Shown here in pieces: positions 22,962-34,189 of a stretch of DNA of 64,000 nt. Below the pieces are notes generated by a model. It saw only the letters and a program-made list of their open reading frames with translations, made no database searches and was not told the origin of the DNA. A program made the translations under genes and the position numbers. How positions within the stretch are numbered: the first letter of the stretch is position 1; the number at the start of each line of letters is the position of its first letter. The stretch is from Venturia oleaginea (lineage: Eukaryota > Ascomycota > Dothideomycetes > Venturiales > Venturiaceae): the NCBI GenBank assembly GCA_013176395.1, contig JABMLP010000023.1, positions 1,046,869 through 1,110,868 of the forward strand, in the 5' to 3' direction.

Positions 22962-22976
22962 GGTTATGAGCCCGGG
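22962..22976 (+). promoter_or_regulatory. Copia primer-binding site complementary to initiator tRNA-Met anticodon arm
   Basis: Directly after the LTR end lies GGTTATGAGCCCGGG. Its complement GGGCTCATAACC contains the CAT anticodon in the loop of eukaryotic initiator tRNA-Met with its stem bases. This position and the match to an internal tRNA site, not the 3' CCA end, fit the half-tRNA priming known from Drosophila copia and other copia elements. Confidence 0.75.
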
Positions 22977-23012
22977 TTTTGCCTAGGTTCTACAGGACTA
23001 AACCGATAGAAA

Positions 23013-23195
23013 GGGAACTACGTCTCTCCCAAGGATAAGAGACGGCGTTGAATGTGACAGGGTCAGCATTCAAACAGGGATACCAACTCTCCCAAGGATA
23101 AGAGCAGGCGTTTGATCTGACGGGGTCAGGATCGAACAAAGGAACAACAACCCTCCTAAGGACAAGAGGTGTACAAGTGCTTTGACAAGAGTCAG
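23013..23195 (+). repeat. Tandem structured repeats in the copia 5' leader
   Basis: Three diverged units with a period of about 63 bp. Each contains a CTC-TCCCAAGGATAA-GAG type hairpin (third copy CCC-TCCTAAGGACAA-GAG). The first two also contain a second hairpin with a nearly constant 12-nt loop TGACRGGGTCAG (23048-23073 and 23110-23137). Its stems differ between copies but still pair, with compensatory changes. A third TGAC...GTCAG motif (TGACAAGAGTCAG) lies near 23183-23195, just ahead of the gag-pol start at 23215. Confidence 0.65.
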
Positions 23196-26100
23196 GAAAG
23201 GAAGACTAAGGGACATGTCTTCAGAGCACAAATCCAGGCAGCCACTGCCAACACTGAGTTGCGAGAACTCAAGGACGTGGTTCCAAAGAGCAAGGAATTA
23301 CTTGACTGGTGAAGGGACCTGGTGGGTCATTTCCCAGGCCATCAAGTACAATACATACGACCTTCCGGATGATCGCCATCTGGTACAGACAAGAGCACCA
23401 AAACCACCAGGTGCTGAGGGACAAGGATTCATTTCTTGGTCCTCACAACCCTCGACATCCTCTTACCCCGCTCCGCCCTCCTCTCGCCCAAAGAAACAGA
23501 CCTTCGTGAAAGTCCCTCTACAGCTAGATGATAAAGAGCTGGCAGCAAATCAAGATGCCAAGGTTAGAGGAGATACTCCCCCGCACCCGGAGTTTACTTT
23601 CGTGGAAGAGAAGGACTCTCAAGATACTTCGTCAAACAAGACAAGGGCAGGTTCAGCCATGAGGCTCTATGATGACTGGGTGTCTGCTAACAGCAAGGCG
23701 ATACATAAGATCATGATGTGCCTGTCAGAGAACGACCAGAACCTGTACAGTATCTACGAGAGGGCATCAGATCTGTGGGAAGTCCTGATGACGAAGTACA
23801 TGGAGGTCATGGCAGCAGATATTACCTCTTCTATCCAGGAGTTTGTCAACTTCAGGATGGACGAGGGATATACAATTGATGGCTCTTGGACGTACCTTAC
23901 CAATCTTGGGGTAAAGATTGCATCAGTCTCTCCGGAAGAAGCTCACTACCAACTCCCAGGGAAGAGGATGAGACACCTTCTGGCAGCTCTTCCAACAGAG
24001 TACTCGGCAATGAAACAAGCCATCCAAGCGCAGCCATACCTGCAGCCAGAACACATCCTAAAGCTTCTGAAAGGAAGAGAGGCCGACATCAGGATCAACG
24101 AAACGGCAATGGTAGCCCAGAACCAGAAGAACAAATCTGGAAGCGGAAAGAATGTCAGCTGCTACCTCTGTCACGGCCCGCACCTAATTATGGACTGCGA
24201 ACACCTCTCAGCTGCAAAAGACACCGTCGAGAAAAGAAGAAGAGGGAAGAGTCCCAACCTCAAGAAGTCGACAACCAAGCAACGAAGTTCCAAACTACCT
24301 TCGCATTTATCCTCATCCTCCGAGAGCCTCAGCCAAGACGAGCTTGTGAAACTGATTTCCAAGATAGTCCTAGATGTCAAGAAACAGCGACCCAAGAAAA
24401 CAGCAAGAGCTTACGCTGCTCAGTCAGAACCTGAGACTGGAGACGAGGAAACAGAGGAGGTCTCCTCCGAGGATGAGATCCACGATGAAGTTGCCCATAC
24501 CAGCGTCGAAGCGATGGGTAAGCTCCTACCCCAGCAATGGTTGCTCGATTCCTGCGCCTCATCTCATATGAATGACCAACAATCTCTCTTCAGGGGTAGA
24601 CTCAAGCCATTACCTATGAAGAGACTGATTAAGGTTGGAGGCGGAATCCTTTCTGCGAGTTATGAAGGAGATGCAGTCATGGAGGATAGGAGAGGCAATA
24701 AGGTAGTTCTTGAAAAGGTTTTGCTTGTACCTGGACTCGGAGTCAATCTTGTATCATGGAATAAACTCTCGACTCAATTTGATATTCGGCCACCAGACTT
24801 CAATGTTCTCTCAAGCACCAATGGCGAACCTGTTCTTCAAACTATCGTTAGGAGAGGAGTCCCTATCGTTACAAACATCAAGAACTTGCAGGAAAAGGGA
24901 AAGAGGAAAGGGAGAAAAGTCCATGAGCTTGAATGGGCTTTCCCTTCTGCAGAAGGCGAACCTATTCCCCTTGACGAAAGTGAGGAGCTGTCCCCATCTC
25001 TCACTAGGAAGAAGGCTCAGTGGGAGCTATGGCATAGAAGGTTTTCCCATTACGGGGCCAAGTCCCTAAGATACGTCCACAAGGTTACTACCTTAGACCA
25101 GCCAATTCCTACCTTTGAGTCAAGAGACTGTCCATGCAAGATCTGTCTTACTACCAAAATGAAAAGAAGCTATGGTAGGGTGACGGAACCGAAGCAAGAA
25201 ATTATGGAACTTATCTCAGTCGATATCTGTGGACCATTGCCTGTGTCAAGAAAGGGATTCAAGTGGTTCCTACAGATCGTCGAAAATGCTTCCCGAAAGA
25301 AATGGACAAGGCCAATGAGAGAGAAGTCGGATGCACCTCAAGAACTCAGACAATGGAAAGTGTCAGCCGAGACTGAAACTAGGAAGAAGCTGAAAGCTGT
25401 GAGGATCGACAATGCGGGAGAACTTGTCAAGCTGGCGAGAGATTGGGAGAAAGAAGAGGGTATTCACCCTGAGTTCACAGACGCATATAGTTCCAACCAG
25501 AATGGGGTTGCGGAAAAGAATATCCAGACCTCAGAGAACAATGTCCGGGCTATGTGCGAGGATTCCGGAATGCCTATTGAGTTCTGGCCAGAAGCAATCG
25601 AAACCCATACCTATGTCAGCAATCTTCTCGCCAACGGTCCAGAGGTTGAAGGATTCAGGCTCTCCCCAGAAGAAGCATGGTCAGGAAGGAAACCCTCAAT
25701 TGATCACCTCCGAGTATGGGGATGTCAGGCTATCGTACATGTCCCGAGAGAGAAGCTTGCAGGGGCAATGTATAACTCCTCCAAGTCGAGGGCTGACAAA
25801 TTCATGAATACTGGCAAGCCTGTAGTCTTCATGGGATATGTGAAAGGTACGAGAAAAATGTGGAAGTTCTGGGATCCAGATTTCAGGGATATCAAGACAC
25901 ACAGCTCGGTAAGGTTCCTTGAAGATCAAAGAGGAGGGGACTTGAGTTTGAACCTCGGAACGGCAGGTCAAACCAACTCAGCAAGCCTTAACAGGAATCC
26001 AAGAGGAAGACCGAGAAAACTCCCAATAATCCCAGAGACTGTTGAGACACCCAGGCCAGCTAGGGAATTGGTACCTAAATTCCCAGTCTTTGAGAGAATT

Positions 26101-27106
26101 GTTAGGAAATTCACGCCAGAGGAAATTGCATTGGCAGACTCCCAAGGGCCAGAAGCAACAAGTCGAACAGAGACATCTCACCCGGCTGAGTCTGAGACAG
26201 CAATTCCTACTCAACCTACCTCTACACCTGTGCATTCTACACCTGCATCAACTCAAGCTCAGGAACCAACAGGGCATAGGAGAATTAGGTCAGACTCTAT
26301 TACCTCGGACGAGAGACCATCGAAAAGACTCGATTACGCTATGTTCGCCCAGATCATGATGATGGCTAGTGAGCTTGCTGCAGATGGGAAAGATTTCCTA
26401 GGTGAGATCGACGAAGCTGCTTTCATTGCGTGCAAGGAGACAGTGGGAGCCAAGCACAACATCCCTATCCCCAAGACCTACAAAGAGGCGATCCAGGACA
26501 AGAAATGGGGCCACCTATGGAAGGAGGCTATTCAGAAGGAACTGGCTGCACTGGAGAGTAACCACACATGGAGCCAGGTTGTTCCCCCCAAGGAAGCCAA
26601 TCTTGTGACATCCAAATGGGTATTCGACGTGAAGTACCTCATCAGTGGAGCAATCGATAAGTTCAAGGCAAGGCTTGTGGCCAGAGGATTCTCACAGAAA
26701 CTAGGTGTAGACTTCACGGACACCTTTGCACCTACTGTTAGGCATGATACCCTGAGATGCTTTATGGCTACTGTTGCCAAGAAGAATCTCCACATGCATG
26801 TAGTTGATGTAAACAATGCATTCACCGAATCATTCCTGAAAGAGGACATCTTCATAATCCCTCTCCCAGGAGTAGACATTCCACCAGGCAAAGTCTTCAA
26901 GATGCTGAAGAGCTTGTATGGTCTGAAACAAGCAGCAAGAGACTGGAACCAACTCTGTGTAGAGAAATTGAAGAAGCTGGGCTTTGCCCAATCAGAAGTT
27001 GACCCCTGTCTTTTGGTTCACAAGGAGAGAGACATCATGATTCTTACATGGGTAGACGACATACCTATTGCATCCTCAAATCTCGACAATATCAAATGGT
27101 TCAAGC

Positions 27107-28820
27107 TGTTACGCTGAACGAGCAAAACAGAGTTATTCGGAAGTAGATTCAACACGAACTTAACGATAGGAGCCGATGAACAGAACAAGTGTCACCCTGT
27201 GACTTGACTGTATTGACTGCAGAGGTTAAGTACACCGTTGCATCTGCATTGATTGATTGATTGATTGATTTTATCCTACTCGGTTGCAGCCGCTTAATCA
27301 CGCAGCTATGTCCGGTTAGGAGGACTTCATTAGACAGCCGACACGTGATAGATTATATAATCCACCGCGCCCCACTTCGCCCCGTTCACTGAAACAAGAC
27401 CAGCTGTCCCCTCCGTCCTCCCTCTTTTCCCTTAACCAGTATCTCCAAATGCCCGCTGGCTCTTGTAGATACTGGTTACTCTGCTAGTATATCTGTGCTA
27501 TGTAGACTCAAGAGGCAATGCCTCGTGTTTCGCTATCCTTCTACCTACAGTCTCCCTCTAGTGCTCAGCTTTGTCTACCTGTTTCGCCTTATCCCTCAAG
27601 GCCAACGGGTTCCCTAAGTATGTTTCTGCTTGTGAAAGTTGCCTTGCACCAGATTCCTATGCGGCGATGTATTTGGTTGTGTGATGCTGGAGACAATAGT
27701 AACCATCGTAGTCGTGATTTCGCTGCTTGGGTGTGATACTCCGGGTATGCCCGTAGACGAGGCTGTCTGGTAGCTGCCGTATTGTATGACGCCGATCGTG
27801 CTATAGACCTGCCGTCTTATAGTCGGAGCCTACCTGCTGCTAGTCGCTCTCCCTGCTTGCTATATCGCGCTCCTACTCTTGCCAATGCCATAACTGGGAC
27901 GCAACAGTTTGGGGAGAGGCTCAAGGCTCTGGACATCAGCTTGCAGCAGGACGGTTTGCGGAGACGATAGTAGATGAGGTTCTCTAGCAGCTGCCGTGTC
28001 GTGTCGCACCGATTGTGTTGTAGACCTGTCGTCTTATAGTCGGAGCCTATCTGCTGCTAGTCGCTCTCCCTGCTTGCTATATCGCGCACCTACTCTTGCC
28101 ACTGCCATAACTGGGACGCAACAGTCTGGGGAGAGGCTCAAGGCTACGTCTGCTAGCTTACAGGGAGGGGATTTGCCGCCAATAGGCTCCTTCTATGCGT
28201 CCTTACTACTTACTGTGTCGCGCACCTACTCTTGCCAATGCCATAACTGGGAGGCAACAGTTTGGGGAGAGGCTCAAGGCTCTGGGCAACAGCTTGTAGC
28301 AGGACGGTTTGCCAAGACGTTGGGAGAGGTTGTCTAGTCGTTGCAGTGGTGTGTGGTGCCGATTGTTGCACACCGGTTGTCTGGTGTTTGAGTTGTGTTG
28401 AAGGTATTGCCGTTCTAGCGGTGACTCGTCGACTCGGAGCGTTGCAGTGTCATCTGGGGTGATGGACTAGCCGGAAGATAGTGACTAGATGGTTGCTGTT
28501 GTCTTTGGTGGACGCATCGTTCGTGTAGCTTGCTCATGTATTCGTCTGCTTGCTCTGCCGTGGCCGCGACGGCGACTCTAGAGGTATCTCATCGACGCTG
28601 AGGGACGCGCGATGGCCTCTAGAAGCCGGAGCGGCCACTGGCAGAGGTGTTTTGATGATCTTTAGATGATACTTCTGTAAATTCCAAAAATTGAGTTCTC
28701 GCTGTGTGTGCTGTTTTCCGTTGCATCTGCATGCATATATATGCATGTCAATGCATTCCTTGGCATCTATCACGTGCACTATGCCTGAGGTATCAAGGAC
28801 TGGCATGCCACTGTTCAACA
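27107..28820 (-). mobile_element. Solo copia LTR, inverted, inserted in copia RT, and itself interrupted
   Basis: Both outer ends match the reverse complement of the copia 3' LTR (29770-30000): TGTTACGCTGAACGAGC at the left and GCCACTGTTCAACA at the right. Target duplication CAAGC lies at 27102-27106 and 28821-28825. The LTR is split after about 143 bp by the element at 27250-28717. The copia frame is restored if this whole unit is removed. Confidence 0.92.
27250..28717 (-). mobile_element. Non-LTR-retroelement-like insertion with (AATC)n tail and 217-bp tandem repeats, non-coding
   Basis: Inserted in the solo LTR with a 13-15 bp target duplication, CCGTTGCATCTGCAT (27235-27249 and 28718-28732). 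On the minus strand it ends in a simple repeat ATCAATCAATCA. A long target duplication plus a 3' simple-repeat tail is the hallmark of target-primed reverse transcription (LINE or SINE mobilised by a LINE). Inside are two full copies of a 217-bp tandem repeat (from about 27772 and 27988) and a partial third near 28195-28290. I find no RT or endonuclease motif in any frame, so it looks non-autonomous; at 1.47 kb it is long for a SINE. Confidence 0.75.
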
Positions 28821-29769
28821 CAAGCAAGAATTTGGGAAGATCTTCCAGATCAAGGACCTAGGAGAACCAGACAAGATTGTTGGCATGAGGATCGCCAGAG
28901 ATAGAACGAAGGGAACCCTGAAGCTTGACCAAGGACACTACATCAGGGAGGCCCTCGCAAAGTTTGGAATGTCGGCGGAAAAAGGGAAGCCAACACTGTT
29001 ACCCATGGATTCCTATGATGATCTGAGGAAATCAGGACCAACAGATCCTCGCGCAGATAGTGGGAGCTACCAGGAGCAGACGGGAACATGGATGTGGCCA
29101 ATGGTGATGTGCAGGCCAGATATAGCTTTTGCTATTGGAAGACTCAGCTCCTATGCATCTGACCCAACGGTATTCCATGAGAAGGCAATCAAGAAAGTAG
29201 CTAGGTACCTCAGGTCATTTCCAGATCTTGGACTGGAATACAGCATTGGAGGACATACTGGGCTTGTGGAATACTCAGATGCAGATTACGCTATGGACAA
29301 GGCAGACAGGGTCTCCATCCTAGGATGGGTGTTCTTTCTTGCTGGAGCACCAGTTGCCTGGATGAGCAAGAAGATGAAGTCAGTAGCAACCTCTACGATG
29401 GAAGCTGAATACATGGCAATGAGTAGCGGTGGTAAACAAGCTCAATTCCTTTCATCGCTCTTGAGGGAAATGGGACATCCGGACATGGTAGGCAAGAACG
29501 CTTTTGAGCCTCTCATGGTTCTGAAGGGAGACAACCAAGCTTTTCTCAGCCTGGTTAAGGACTCCCATGCTCATGAGAGATCTAAACACATTGACATCGC
29601 ATACAACAATGTCAGAAGAATGAGGGAAAGGAACCAATTGATCGTGGAGTTCTGTCCTACTGCAGACATGGTTGCAGATGGGTTGACTAAGCCAAAGAAT
29701 GGTCAACAGTTCCAGAACTTCTTACATCAACTGGGAATGGTATAGCTAAGGTCTAGGCATGAGTGGGAG

Positions 29770-30000
29770 TGTTGAACAGTGGCATGCCAGTCCTTGATAC
29801 CTCAGGCATAGTGCACGTGATAGATGCCAAGGAATGCATTGACATGCATATATATGCATGCAGATGCAACGGTGTACTTAACCTCTGCAGTCAATACAGT
29901 CAAGTCACAGGGTGACACTCGTTCTGCTCATTGGCTCCTATCGTTAAGTTCGTGTTGAATCTACTTCCGAATAACTCTGTTTTGCTCGTTCAGCGTAACA
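29770..30000 (+). repeat. Copia 3' LTR
   Basis: A 231-bp LTR from TGTTGAACAGTGGCATGCC to GCTCGTTCAGCGTAACA, with TGTT...AACA ends, preceded by a purine tract. It contains a palindromic GCATGCATATATATGCATGTC-like core (near 29851-29872 on either strand) and the target duplication GATAT follows. Confidence 0.9.
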
Positions 30001-31941
30001 GATATCGATAAATTTCTGGCGAAGAAACCAGATTACAAAGACCCTCGCCTCCAGTTACCCAAAGACCTTCACGACCTCGCGCACGCTTTTAACAGAAAAG
30101 CTGCTGATTCACTGCCCCCTTCACGCCTCGTCGACCACAAAATCGAAATTCAAGAAGACAAGAAAGACCAGTTACCCAACGCTCCTCTCTACGGTATGTC
30201 CCAGAACGAACTCAAATGCCTCCGGAAATGGCTGGAGGAGAATTTGGGAAAAGGCTTTATCAGAAAAAGCCAGTTCGACGTCAGTTCCCCATGTATCTTT
30301 GTCAAAAACCCAGGTGGTGGTCTGCGATTCTGCGTAGACTACCGAAAACTCAACGCCATTACTCGAAAAAACCGATACCCTATTCCCTTACTCCGCGAAA
30401 CCCTAGACAAACTCAGCAAAGCCAAGTACTTCACGAAGATCGATATTATCTCAGCATTCAACGCACTCCGAGTCCACCCCGACAGCGTTCCTCTCACTGC
30501 ATTCAGAACCCGCTTCGGTCTGTTCGAATCTCTAGTTATGAACTTCGGCCTCTGCAATGCCCCGGCGACCTGGCAGTCGTATATTAACGAACAACTTAAA
30601 GACTTCCTCGACGTTTTCTGCACCGCGTACCTCGACGACATCCTAATCTACAGCGAAACTCTCGAAGAGCATAAAATTCAAGTGCGGCAGGTTATCGAAC
30701 GGATGCACGCAGCAGGACTCAACATCGACATCGACAAATGCGAATTCTACCAGACAGAAGTCAAATTTCTCGGTTTAATTATCACAGACCACGGAATCCG
30801 GATGGACCCGGACAAAGTCAAAACAATCATTGATTGGCAATACTGTACCACTCGCCACGACGTCCAATCCTTCCTCGGTTTTGCCAATTTCTACCGCCGT
30901 TTTATTTTCAATTACTCCTCCACCGCGAAACCTCTTACCGACTTACTGAAAAAAGACAAGCCGTTCTACTTCGGCCCAAAACAGCGCGCCGCTTTTGATA
31001 AACTCCAAGAAGCCTTCATCTCCGCACCAATCCTCGCACATTTCGACCCTACAAAGAAGTGTATTGTCGAAACAGACGCCTCCGACTGGGTAGGCGCTGG
31101 AGTACTCTCACAAATCGGCAATGACGGTTTGCTACACCCCGTCGCCTTCTTCTCTCACAAGTTCACACCCCAGGAGTGTAATTACGAAATCTACGACAAA
31201 GAACTCCTAGCAATCATTCGCGCATTTGAAGAGTGGCGAGGAGAGCTCGAAGGAACTGAAGACCCGATCGAAGTTATTACAGACCACCAAAACCTCGAAT
31301 ACTACATGTCAACCAAAAAACTCACTCGCCGACAAGCCCGTTGGGCCGAATTCCTCTCCCAATTCCACTTCGAAATCAAATGGAGACCAGGAAAAGATAC
31401 TACGAAACCCGACGCCTTGACCCGCCGCTCTCAAGACCTCCCCTCAAACGTATCCGACCCGCGTATCCAGCACCAGTCACAGGTTATGCTTAAACCCCAC
31501 ACACTTGACCCTAAGATTCGAAAAGAACTAGCGCTCCAAGTCCACAATCTTTCATTATGCCCAGTTACGCTTCGTGACCACTCCTCTCCACAAGACTTCG
31601 AGAAAAACCCAGACTACCGCGACTCTTCCGAAAATGACGGGGACGAATCCCTTGAGCCCCTCAACGATATATGGAACAAACCTAGCAACGACGCAGTAGC
31701 TGAAGAACAAACCCCAACCACCCCGTTCTCCCCTCCGGACATATTCATCCCTTCGCAAGACCCAGACGACGAAGAGCTTATTTGGGACGAAGACAAGTTT
31801 GAAGGACTCTACGCTAGAGCGTTGACTAAAGACAAAGAACCACGCGAAGTCTTGAAAAAACTACGCGACGGCAAAACCCACCACCGAACGTTGCGGATGC
31901 AGGACTGCGAAGAACGCGACGGCCGCCTTTGGTATAAAAAG

Positions 31942-32173
31942 TGTTACGCTGAACGAGCAAAACAGAGTTATTCGGAAGTAGATTCAACCCGAACTTAACG
32001 ATAGGAGCCGATGAACAGAACGAGCGTCACCCTGTGACTTGACTGTATTGACTGAGGAGGTTATCGTACACCGTAGCATCTGCATGCATATATATGCATG
32101 TCAATGCATTCCTTGGCATCTATCACGTGCACTATGCCTGAGGTATCAAGGACTGGCATGCCACTGTTCAACA
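31942..32173 (-). mobile_element. Solo copia LTR (inverted) in the gypsy pol
   Basis: A 232-bp copy of the copia LTR in reverse orientation, bounded by the target duplication AAAAG (31937-31941 and 32174-32178). It lies between RNase H and the integrase zinc region of the gypsy element and interrupts its frame. It has diverged slightly from the 29770 LTR (small substitutions such as GAGGAGG for GCAGAGG). Confidence 0.93.
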
Positions 32174-33634
32174 AAAAGTGTCTATTTATTCCCCAAGACG
32201 ATACACTACAAGCATACATTCTGAAAGCGAACCACGACTGTAATGTCGCAGGTCACCCGGGTAAAGCTAACAACTTCCTCAAACTCCGCAAGTTCTACTA
32301 CTGGCATGGCATGCACGCCACCTCGGACAAATGGGTCTCACGATGCGACGCCTGTCGACGCGCAAAACCGAGCAACCTAATGTACCAAGGACTCCTCAAC
32401 ACTCTCGAAGCCCCTCAACGAAGATGGGAAGACATCCAGATGGACTCCATTACCGATTTACCTGCTACACGCAAAGGAGGTAATACCTGCCTCTTAGTAA
32501 TTGTCGATCGCCTCACCAAAATCAAGCACCTTATCCCCTGCCAAAAACTCCCAGAAGCCCGCGAATGCGCCTTACTCTTTCTCCAACACGTCTACCGCCT
32601 CCACGACTTACCTCGAAGCATTATCTCCGACCGAGGATCCCAATTCGTTGCTATCCTCTGGAAAGTACTCTGCAAACGCCTCGGAATCCGAATCCGCCTC
32701 TCTACCAGTTTCCACCCCGAGACAGATGGCGGGACCGAGCGAGCGAATGCCCAAGTCGAAATCTACATCCGTGCTTACTGCAATTATCAACAAGATGATT
32801 GGGACGAATGGTTACCACTCTGCGAATTCGTGATCAACAACACACTCTCCAATGCAACAAAACTCACACCATTTTTTGCCGCCTACGGCTACGATCCACG
32901 CTCCGGATTGGAAGCGCCAATTCAACCAGACCGTAACGCCTCTCGCCACGAAATTACCGAGACACGAAAAGCTAATTCCATGGCTGACTTCATGGCAAAC
33001 CTTGAGAAGATTTGCTACAACGAGATCCGCCACGCCAGCGCTACCTACGAATATTTCAAGAACAAACATCGGCTTGGTTCTCCAAACTACAAAGTTGGTG
33101 ACTGGGTTTGGCTAAACCTCAAGAATATCAAGACCACGCGCCCATCCAAAAAGTTGGACTGCAAGTTCGCCGGCAAATTCAAGATTCTACAAGCCCTAGA
33201 CCACGACGCTTACAAACTCGAGCTCCCTACTTCTATGCATTGCCATCCCGTCTTTCATACAAATCTACTGCTCCCTGCCTACCCCTCTTCCGACAGGATG
33301 TTTCCAAACCAGAATGACTCGCAACCTCCTCCCGTCGATGTTGAAGAAAACGATGGAATCTATACCCTGGATGAAGTCGTTGATTCACGATTCAACAAAG
33401 CTACGAAGAGATTTGACTACAAGGTTAAATGGGAAGGCTATTACTTACCGACATGGGAACCCCTTCAATTCTTGCACAACGCAAAGAGCGCGGTTGATGA
33501 ATTTCACCAGAGATATCCAAGAAAACCAAAACCAACCGGGTACAGGCCTGGTTAGGATTCGATCATGCTTTAAGTTTGTCAGTCACCTCGCCAAACAGTT
33601 TGAACCATTGCCCCTCGGCCTTGTTGGGGGGTAC

Positions 33635-33838
33635 TGTCATGATCGAACTATGTTGGTATTCGAATGCAGTTAAAAGTAGTTAAATGTGGTGGTTCTGCTC
33701 GATCAGGTCTAGCGCGAGACTGGTCGCAAGTACTTAGACTCGTCTCTACCTCTTAGTTAGCTCCTCATCCTTACAACTTCGCACATCCCATAGAATTCAA
33801 GTCATGCTTCCAAGTCAAGTCCAAGGTCAAACGTGACA
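33635..33838 (+). repeat. Gypsy 3' LTR
   Basis: A 204-bp unit from TGTCATGATCGAACTATG to CAAACGTGACA, preceded by a G-rich tract (TTGTTGGGGGGTAC) that serves as a polypurine-like tract just after the pol stop. A solo copy lies at 58724-58952 in the subtelomere. Confidence 0.9.
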
Positions 33839-33938
33839 GATAGCACCTAGTATAACCAATGTATCTCGATACTCTATACGTAGAGTATAATATAAAACAC
33901 AATTAAATATTACTACCGAAGTAAAGGAACTCTAATTA

Positions 33939-34123
33939 TGTCACGGTACGACCGCGGACAAGTCTCTCCCGCTGTTGGCTTCAACCAATCCGTAGCTCTT
34001 CGAGCTACGTCCTGTCGTCAAACCTGCCTGTTGGTTTGCCTGCCAGTTCGTATGTAGCCTGTTGAATGATACATGTTCCTGCTGCTGCTCCTTCCTCCTG
34101 ATACCCGAACCCGCCCCGTAACA
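33939..34123 (-). mobile_element. Solo LTR, family A (reverse orientation)
   Basis: A 185-bp unit starting TGTCACGGTACG and ending CCCCGTAACA. It is the reverse complement of the 19519 copy without its extra segment of about 70 bp. Flanks AATTA (33934-33938) and AGTTA (34124-34128) look like a target duplication with one changed base. Confidence 0.82.
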
Positions 34124-34189
34124 AGTTACTAGAGTAAAGATTACTTAAATTATTACTAGACAAGAGTAGTTCTACGGCAATAGTATTAC

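Larger units (their letters stand above)
23215..29745 (+). pseudogene. Copia Gag-Pol polyprotein interrupted by a solo LTR insertion
   Basis: The frame starts MSSEHKSRQP at 23215 and runs to 27106; it resumes in the same frame at 28826 and stops at 29745 (about 1600 residues in all). Gag has a UBN2-like region and a C-Y-L-C...H...C zinc knuckle. The protease motif is LDSCASSHMN, with cysteine in place of the usual glycine of DSGASSHM. Integrase: WHRRFSHYGAKSLRYVHK...CPCKIC (HHCC), then VDICGPLP, RIDNAGE and NGVAEKNIQT. RT: TSKWVFDVKYL, KARLVARGFSQ, YGLKQAARDW and catalytic TWVDDIPIAS. RNase H: YSDADYA, STMEAEYMAM and the conserved SKHIDIAYNNVRRM near the C-terminus. Apart from the insertion the frame is open, so the element was intact when it was interrupted. 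Confidence 0.9.
22785..30000 (+). mobile_element. Ty1/copia retrotransposon nested in the gypsy pol, with a foldback 5' end
   Basis: Flanked by a 5-bp duplication GATAT (22780-22784 and 30001-30005). It has a 3' LTR (29770-30000), a polypurine tract (GAGTGGGAG) just before it, and a long gag-pol with copia order: gag, protease, integrase, RT, RNase H. The 5' end is not a normal LTR but an inverted partial LTR joined to the last 47 bp of the LTR. The element is itself interrupted at 27107-28820. Total length without that insertion is about 5.5 kb. Confidence 0.92.
22117..33555 (+). pseudogene. Gypsy Pol (protease-RT-RNaseH-integrase-chromodomain), split into three parts by insertions
   Basis: Part 1 (22117-22784) holds the protease region, with TDSFATGSFID at the position of the usual DSGAT motif; the catalytic glycine is replaced by phenylalanine. 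Part 2 (30006-31941) has [32 protein letters not shown] and the catalytic [10 protein letters not shown], then RNase H ([34 protein letters not shown]). Part 3 (32179-33555) has integrase: the HHCC zinc region (HPGKANNFLKLRKFYYWHGM...CDACRRA), then DDE residues in MDSITDLP, ISDRGSQFV and FHPETDG, and a chromodomain (YTLDEVVDSRF...YKVKWEGYYLPTWEP). The three parts are in one frame once the insertions and one target duplication each are removed. The interruptions make it inactive now. Confidence 0.9.
20546..33838 (+). mobile_element. Ty3/gypsy chromovirus retrotransposon, 5' LTR absent, pol interrupted twice
   Basis: Order on the + strand: gag, protease, reverse transcriptase, RNase H, integrase, chromodomain, then a 3' LTR. 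This domain order defines Ty3/gypsy, and the C-terminal chromodomain marks it as a chromovirus. The pol frame is cut by a copia element (22785-30000, target duplication GATAT) and by a solo LTR of the same copia family (31942-32173, target duplication AAAAG). Removing both with one duplication each leaves the pol frame open from protease to chromodomain. The element therefore decayed little before the insertions. No 5' LTR is found, so the element is 5'-truncated or rearranged; the left limit given is the gag start. Confidence 0.9.

Noticed and set aside
33845..33935. AT-rich stretch between the gypsy 3' LTR and the reversed family A LTR, considered as a possible heavily RIP-mutated remnant
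   Set aside because: Too short, and no homologue in the window to compare; neighbouring transposons do not show dense RIP.
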